Assembly (NCBI GenBank): GCA_018873245.2
Contig: JAEMBT020000009.1
Location: 15,433,794 to 15,497,793 of the forward strand
Direction: 5' to 3'
Origin: Archegozetes longisetosus
Lineage: Eukaryota > Arthropoda > Arachnida > Sarcoptiformes > Trhypochthoniidae
DNA length: 64,000 nucleotides
Shown here: piece after piece, positions 58,202 through 64,000 of the stretch
Layout: the number at the start of each line of letters is the position of its first letter
Position numbering within the stretch: position 1 is the first letter of the stretch
Made by a program: the position numbers and the translations under genes
The notes under the pieces: generated by a model
Told to the model about the DNA's origin: nothing
What the model saw: only the letters and a program-made list of their open reading frames with translations
Database searches by the model: none

Positions 58202-59455
58202 ATGGATAGATTCAAATTTGAAAATCTTGTTTGTCAAATCCTGTTGTTAAAAAGATTCAACGATTTTATTCACATGAATATAGAAGAAAGAAAAAGCTTA
58301 AATAGATTGGAAAAATTTTTGGCAAAGTTTTACGCTTTGGTTTCACCGACGTTTGAAGATTATGTCAACGGAAATAGACCTAAGAAGAGAATAATTATGG
58401 CATCTTTGATGAAAATAATAAACTTCTTGATATTGTTGAGATTCACAATATCTGCGATAATTAATAAGTCATGGATTTGGTCTGTTATGAGTGATGCCAG
58501 CTATTTATTGGGTAAACCAAGACTAATATCTATAATGATAGCAATATCTAGTCTTGTATTAGGGGTTCTGATTGGAAGTCTCATGCAATATATGGACATG
58601 AAATCCACTTTTCATGTCATTTCATTTTTTCATGGCATTAAAAATAGAGGGAATAATAATCGACTTATCGCTAAGTATCGCTCGAAGTTCTGTATGCAAT
58701 CGAAATTAATTACCAAAATACTTTTAGAAAAGAGTTTGTATTCGACAGCTTTGAGTGAAGCTTGTGTTCTTATTGGTGCAACAATATTTGCATACTTAGA
58801 TCCGGATATGAATTTTTCATTAATTAATGTATTTATTTGGGGTATAATTACTGTGATTTGGTTGCTCAGTTTCTATACCATAGCTTTTGGAGGATTCGTT
58901 TGTTGGTATTTATCAACACTTTATCTTAAATATCAATTCAAACAAATCAATGATCAAATTGAAAGAAGCTTTCGATTGGGGAATGTTTCTCTCTTAATGA
59001 ATGCAATATTAATTCATAATTCTGTCACACAATCAACTGATAAATTAAATTCATCTTTTAAATACTTTTTATTTTTGATCTATTTTTTCGCTAAACCGTT
59101 ACTCAATCTCATGGTTTACATATCACACGCTCCTGAAACTAATATTATTGCCCGTATAGTGAATTTGTCTGTCTCTATATTCTTTGTTTCCCTCATTTAT
59201 GCGTTGTGTTATATGTCTGCAGCAGTTACTAAAGAGGCACATTATCCGTATCCACGTCTCTATACATTATTGGCTAGAAGATATGTTACAATTGGTACAA
59301 AATTGAAAATTGTGGCATTCATTGAGAAGTTATCTGGACCTGAAATTGGATTCTACTGTTATGATCTTTTTCCCATGAATAATTATCAGTTCTATCTATA
59401 CATAGCTGGTTGGATATTAAACTACTTTCTCATTATTAATCTTATTCAAACATAG
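58202..59455 (+). CDS. Gustatory-receptor-like 7TM chemoreceptor
   Basis: An uninterrupted 417-codon frame. The product has about seven hydrophobic segments (roughly residues 63-80, 100-125, 180-200, 208-240, 285-305, 325-345, 390-412) and ends GPEIGFYCYDLFPMNNYQFY, then LYIAGWILNYFLIINLIQT, the position and style of the TYxxxxxQF-type signature in arthropod gustatory receptors. Length is typical (350-450). In insects these are ligand-gated cation channels with an intracellular N-terminus, and the absence of a signal peptide fits. No intron is needed, and AATAAA follows at 59542. The ligand cannot be predicted. There is no nearby paralogue in the window. The assignment to chelicerate-type receptors is inference from overall look. 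Confidence 0.8.
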   Translation: MDRFKFENLVCQILLLKRFNDFIHMNIEERKSLNRLEKFLAKFYALVSPTFEDYVNGNRPKKRIIMASLMKIINFLILLRFTISAIINKSWIWSVMSDASYLLGKPRLISIMIAISSLVLGVLIGSLMQYMDMKSTFHVISFFHGIKNRGNNNRLIAKYRSKFCMQSKLITKILLEKSLYSTALSEACVLIGATIFAYLDPDMNFSLINVFIWGIITVIWLLSFYTIAFGGFVCWYLSTLYLKYQFKQINDQIERSFRLGNVSLLMNAILIHNSVTQSTDKLNSSFKYFLFLIYFFAKPLLNLMVYISHAPETNIIARIVNLSVSIFFVSLIYALCYMSAAVTKEAHYPYPRLYTLLARRYVTIGTKLKIVAFIEKLSGPEIGFYCYDLFPMNNYQFYLYIAGWILNYFLIINLIQT

Positions 59456-59541
59456 TCATGATATCATATATTAATGTATAAATATATTATAATTCACTTT
59501 TTTTCCAGTAATCTATACTGAATCTCACATTTAATTCGATC

Positions 59542-59547
59542 AATAAA
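59542..59547 (+). terminator. Poly(A) signal of the gustatory-like gene
   Basis: AATAAA 87 bp after the stop codon at 59455, shortly before a long TA repeat. Confidence 0.5.
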
Positions 59548-59577
59548 ATTAATTGAAGTCTGCTATAAACTTTGTCA

Positions 59578-59580
<3 letters not shown>

Positions 59581-59628
<48 letters not shown>

Positions 59629-59640
59629 TATATATATTAA
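59581..59640. repeat. (TA)n microsatellite
   Basis: About 20 uninterrupted TA units followed by an imperfect tail (ttatatattatatatatt). It lies just after the poly(A) signal of the gustatory-like gene. Confidence 0.95.
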
Positions 59641-60460
59641 ATAATAAAATTCATTTATTTAAATATATATATATTTAAATAAATTTTCTTTAAATGACAT
59701 TATGGGACGTGTAGTGAAGTCATTTAAAGAAGATTTATTTATGCGATAAAAATTCTAGTAATTAAATAATGATTGTTGAGAAAAGTTGAAAAATCGTTTG
59801 ATGCAGTCTAATCCAGTTATTTGCAACTTTTCAATGTATCTAATATGAATGAATTTGATATTATTTCCTTAAAATTTGACAATGTTTATATCAGTGATGG
59901 CACCAATAGATAATTTAGAAGATTCTTTAGAATATGAACAGTTCACTAAGTAATTTGGAGAAACGATTAAATATTCTGCAATAAGTTTCAATAAAAATCA
60001 TAATTTACTGCTTTCGAACTTTTTACTATATTTGGTAAACTATCAGTGATTAACAAATCATAATTTTGTGATCCACAAATGTTGAGAATTGATTCAAAAA
60101 TACACTGCAAAATTCTTTTATATCAGCAGAATTTTTTCAAAATAATATTAAAATTTGTCACGACTATTTGACAATTTAATGCAGTTAATTAGAATATGTT
60201 GTTTAGTTATAGAAGAAATACGAAAATTATGTTCTCATTATAGAAAATAATTTAAATATCTATAATATAGATGAAATTTTATCCATGCTAGCTAGTTGTA
60301 AATTTCTCAGAATCATATTTAACTGATTTCAGTGAATTTTATTTTTTATGTATTGCATCAAAAGTTGAAGTGTAGCCATAATCTTGAAAATGCATAATAT
60401 TCAGAACATAATCTCTAGAAAAATAGATCGCGTTGTAGTCCTTGACTTAATGGTGATTTC
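59641..60460. other. AT-rich spacer
   Basis: No gene or element recognised. A small inverted pair around tttaaatatatatatattta is an extension of the TA-rich region. Confidence 0.4.
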
Positions 60461-60468
60461 GGTATAAG

Positions 60469-61198
60469 CAGGCTGACTACCTCGGTTCAGGGCACTTGCG
60501 TAAGACTTTGATACGAAGGGGGGAAGTAAGCGATTTTTTCAATGAAACCATAGAGATCAATCAAATTTACACTCAAGTTAAATAAGAACTTTTATTGCTT
60601 AGAGTTACATCAACAATTAGCGAATAATTAACTGTGTTCAAAAGTGTATTTTTTATTAGATTTTGCAGCTTTTATTATCGCCTCTTTCTTCGAAACGTAG
60701 TTAGTAAACTCAATGCATGACATTTGAAAGTTAGACTATATACAGATCTCTGTTCTGGCCAAATCAGTACTCAACTAACTTCTCTCATCATTCCATAATT
60801 TCTTCATTCAAGTGCCATTCATACAGAGCTGAGATAATACATTTTAAACTCATTTTAAATTGACTTATGATTAGTTTTGTTTGAATTTGTCTTTCCTTAT
60901 TTGAGGTATTTTGCTTGTAATTAAAACTTTATATCTATTAAACTTTTACGCATACATTTTTGAAGCAAAGGCTCATGTTCACTAACTTTTGACACCCTTA
61001 AAATAACATAATAGTATTTTGCTTTACAGTTTAGTATCGCTTAGTATTTTTAATTTTTTCATGTCATTCGATGATATGAATCGGAATTATTCGTTTGGAA
61101 ATTGGTTTCTAATGCATATTTTAAAATTTCAATAACTTTCTAAATGCGTGAGACGTGAGTCAGATCTCCTCCCCGATGCGTGAGAGGTGGTCAGCCTG
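60469..61198 (-). mobile_element. Non-autonomous hAT-type element, copy B (730 bp)
   Basis: Starts CAGGCTGACTACCTCGGTTC and ends GAGGTGGTCAGCCTG, with a perfect 8-bp target duplication GGTATAAG (60461-60468, 61199-61206). It is the inverted counterpart of copy A at 47796-48552; both share interior tracts (TTACGCATACATTTTTGAAG, TGTCATTC). No ORF of note. Confidence 0.9.
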
Positions 61199-61294
61199 GG
61201 TATAAGTCACTTGAGTTTTTGAATGGGCAGTTAGTGACAAAATAAATGCACACTTATTCCAAAAGCTAAAATACATACTTCACTGTATGAAAAG

Positions 61295-61890
61295 AAGTGT
61301 TGGAAAATTTCTAGAAAGCTTCTAGAAACATTTCTGGAAATATTTCTATGACCAAGAAATTTTCTATTAATGAACCTCCCATAGAAATATATGAACGTCC
61401 TATTGAAATATAATGAATAGAGATGGGAACTTTGGGGCAAATTTAGTCAAATCTTAGACGATTTTGGGGCAAAGCTAAATGCTGGGAATTTATGAGACAA
61501 GATAGATTAATAAATTAACTGTCAAACTACTCCCTATGATCTGCCAAGTACTGTAGCAAAATATCAGGACACTTCAACAAATTAGGATAATCCCAAAATT
61601 CTTATCTCTAATAATGAATCTCAGATTCATCAAACGGAATAGCATGTCTTTACAGCCATTTTAAGGAATTTACGAATAAATAACACTTAAATGTATCAAA
61701 AATTAGGTTCGAAATTAAGTTAAATTGTTTAAGCTTAAAGATTAATACTTGCATGTGTAAGTCATATGTTTTATGAGTGGTTCATATATTCCTATATGAG
61801 ATTCATATACTTCAATGGGAGGTTCATTAAAAGAAAATTTCTCGAAATTTGATGAGAAATTATCTATCGAGAAATTTTCTTTTAACACTA
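61295..61890. mobile_element. hAT-type MITE of the TAGTGTT family, copy 3
   Basis: AAGTGTTGG at the left and AACACTA at the right, with a perfect 8-bp duplication ATGAAAAG (61287-61294, 61891-61898). Subterminal parts carry GGAAAATTTCTAGAAA and GAGAAATTTTCTTTT. The interior is AT-rich and non-coding. It is the best-preserved member of the family seen at 48796 and 51560. Confidence 0.8.
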
Positions 61891-61898
61891 ATGAAAAG

Positions 61899-64000
61899 TT
61901 TATAGATGACAACAAATTTTCAATAAAAATGACTCATTCTTATCTATAAGACTTGTGATAAGCACTAATGATTCATATATCAAAGATTACTAATCGGAGG
62001 TGATGTTAAAATTTCTCTGTTAGTATTGACTGTAAAGAAAATTATTTTTCGAAAAAAGTAAAGTCCAGAATTTTCGGTTTGAACTTTTATCATTTATTCA
62101 ATCTTCACTAATGGACACAATTCTGACTCTCATAGACACAGAATTATATAATGCTATGAACTTTAATCAAGTTTTATCTCAATAAGTAATAGATATTGAT
62201 ATCTATCGACTTATGACTCAATTTTACATAGTGGTATATACCTACTGAGTCATTTTTTCGGTGTATGCTGACGACACTGAATATTTATACCCAATTCTGT
62301 ATACACCTGTTCTGAGTAGGCCATCACATACGCCGAATAATCTGAAGACTTGGCTTGAAGGCTTTTGAAACTTTTGCTTTAAAAAAGTATGCTTTCTTTA
62401 GAGAATACTTTAAGATACGATCAATTAATAGCTCAGCAATTACACCTTTAAAAATGTGTGCTTTTCTTTTATCTCTGACTCTACAGTTCTCAAGATATTC
62501 GACTTTCAATTTTAAATATTTACCAAGAAAATATTTTTGAAAAAACCTTGTCACTTATAGAGAATGATCCTAAGTTCTAAAGCTACAACACGCACTTTTC
62601 GAGTTTGTCCCTAAACAGGTTAGTGTGACTGACATTACGTTGAAGTTTTTTCAAACAAAATCACCTCAGATGTCAACTTTTTTAATTTTAATTTTGGGTA
62701 AACGATTATTTGTTTAAACTAAATGTATTGTGAAGTATGCCTTTAAGTGAGCCAACGAGTTAGTTAATAAGAAATTAACTTTTGGCATATACTTAGACAA
62801 GTTTGAATATAACTAAATTGTAACACGAGTGGGCAGGAGTTAAGGCTTGTTTTATACCTATCAAGATAAACAATTTGATCAAATTGGAATAAAAATGCCT
62901 CAAAGTAACATTGGTCAAGAGGTCAGCAATAAAGTGATAGCCAAAGGACAATATTAGCGTAACGCTATTAAAGTACAACAGCTTTTCAAACACAACAAGT
63001 CAAACAAATATAAGACGTATTTTATGTATGTTTCATTTATAATAATAATTATTATTATTATGCAATACAAGCGGAATGCAATGTTGATTAGTTTGAAAAA
63101 TTGATTTTTAATTTTCTCTTTATTATGTGCAATAAGTTAATCACAAATATATATCAAATCTAATTACCAATCATTCTAATCATGGGATAAATCCTTCAAT
63201 TAATAAGCGACGGATTAATACATTACAACAGCATTAATACTAATATAAATAACGATAACATTAATAACTATTTCAGTGAGACTAATGGTAAGAAACATGT
63301 AGTCAATACGTCAATAATATTTTGTTTGTCTTAAAGCATTGCTGGATTTGTTGGAATGACCGCCAGAACTAAGTCCAACAGTTCTGAAGCACTTAAACCC
63401 AACAGATTTATGTCTGGCGTCGTGTGTTTGGAGAGAATTAGCTCAAGACGAGGTGTTATGGCACTCGTTGTCCTGCTCTATGCGTCAATTTATTTGAAAC
63501 CAAAATTAGATAACTTGTTCTATCATAAACTTTACCTTCAATAAGATGAGAGCTCTGTCACTTTGAATGCTGACGCCAATATGGTATTTATTTCATTGAT
63601 TTTGTTGTTTTTGTTCGCTTTTTACTCATTTTATTTGATTGTTTACACTTTTACTCATTTTATTTTTTCCATCATTTCATATTGACATCAAGTTTTATCT
63701 CGACTCAACCACTTTAAAAGCTGTATCCATTTACTAAAATATAAGTTTTAGTTAAGGAGCACTTGTTTTTAGTCACAAGTATTTATTTTTTAGTTAAGGA
63801 GCACTTACTCTTAGTTAAAGAATACCGTCTTAAGCTAACTAACACTAACTTTTAGCTTTTGTTATCTTCAAATCTATGATATACTCATTTTTGATTGAAT
63901 TGATTTATCAGGGAATGGAATACTTCTTTCGTCATTCACTGGTAGATAACAAACCTCTAGAAATCGCAAAATTGTTTCATAGGGTCAAACATTAGACAGA
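61899..64000. other. AT-rich stretch to window end
   Basis: No confident gene. A block at 63320-63480 has clearly higher GC and is open on the minus strand (containing TPRLELILSKHTTPDINLLG and LSASELLDLVLAVIPTNPAM); it looks coding but I do not recognise it, and it may be a fragment of a repeat-derived protein. Confidence 0.4.

Noticed and set aside
1-64000. CRISPR arrays, bacterial operons, rRNA genes
   Set aside because: Introns, AATAAA signals and animal gene families show nuclear animal DNA; the tandem repeats lack the repeat-spacer pattern of CRISPR and no rRNA-like conserved blocks were seen.

Overview
The window is A+T-rich, gene-poor animal nuclear DNA, most likely from an arthropod and probably a chelicerate such as a mite. 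The evidence is spliced genes with GT-AG introns (some only 60-100 bp), AATAAA poly(A) signals, an arthropod-type 7TM chemoreceptor, an insect/arachnid-type soluble guanylate cyclase, many short CCTAA/TTAGG-like tracts, and a dense population of hAT, piggyBac-like, mariner and LTR elements. The organism call is inference.

Region by region. 1-6.2 kb: a deleted mariner-type transposase, a decayed hAT-type element (2586-3468) and two TTAA-flanked MITEs. 6.3-13.1 kb, minus strand: one large gene for an atypical soluble guanylate cyclase, rebuilt here from six exons, including 46-nt and 16-nt micro-exons; only its first short coding exon was not found. 13.1-32.4 kb: no convincing gene, but many minisatellites, microsatellites and MITEs. 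32.4-34.2 kb, plus strand: a two-exon class A GPCR with a premature stop. 34.2-39.5 kb, minus strand: decayed virus-like or Polinton-like genes (P-loop ATPase, BIR/RING inhibitor-of-apoptosis protein, the C-terminal end of a protein-primed DNA polymerase B, a Cys-rich protein and unrecognised ORFs). 39.7-47.2 kb: a duplicated ~1.45-kb block, one copy of which carries a solo LTR whose empty site is preserved in the other copy; a degraded Gypsy-type retrotransposon lies between them. 47.2-51.9 kb: nested tRNA-like repeats, a hAT-type MITE with perfect 8-bp target duplication and two long foldback elements. 51.9-54.4 kb: a structurally complete hAT transposon with one frameshift. 54.8-55.9 kb: an intact paralogue of the first GPCR with the same intron position. 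58.2-59.5 kb: an intronless gustatory-receptor-like gene. 59.5-64 kb: more MITEs and AT-rich sequence.

The likely working host genes are therefore three: the guanylate cyclase (gas sensing, cGMP production), GPCR copy 2 and the gustatory-like receptor. All are sensory/signalling genes, but nothing in the DNA links them to a shared pathway. The two GPCRs arose by duplication of a block that includes about 0.7 kb of 5' flank, and are now about 20 kb apart with transposons between and around them.

Limits: all family calls come from reading motifs by eye. No search, alignment score or expression evidence was available.
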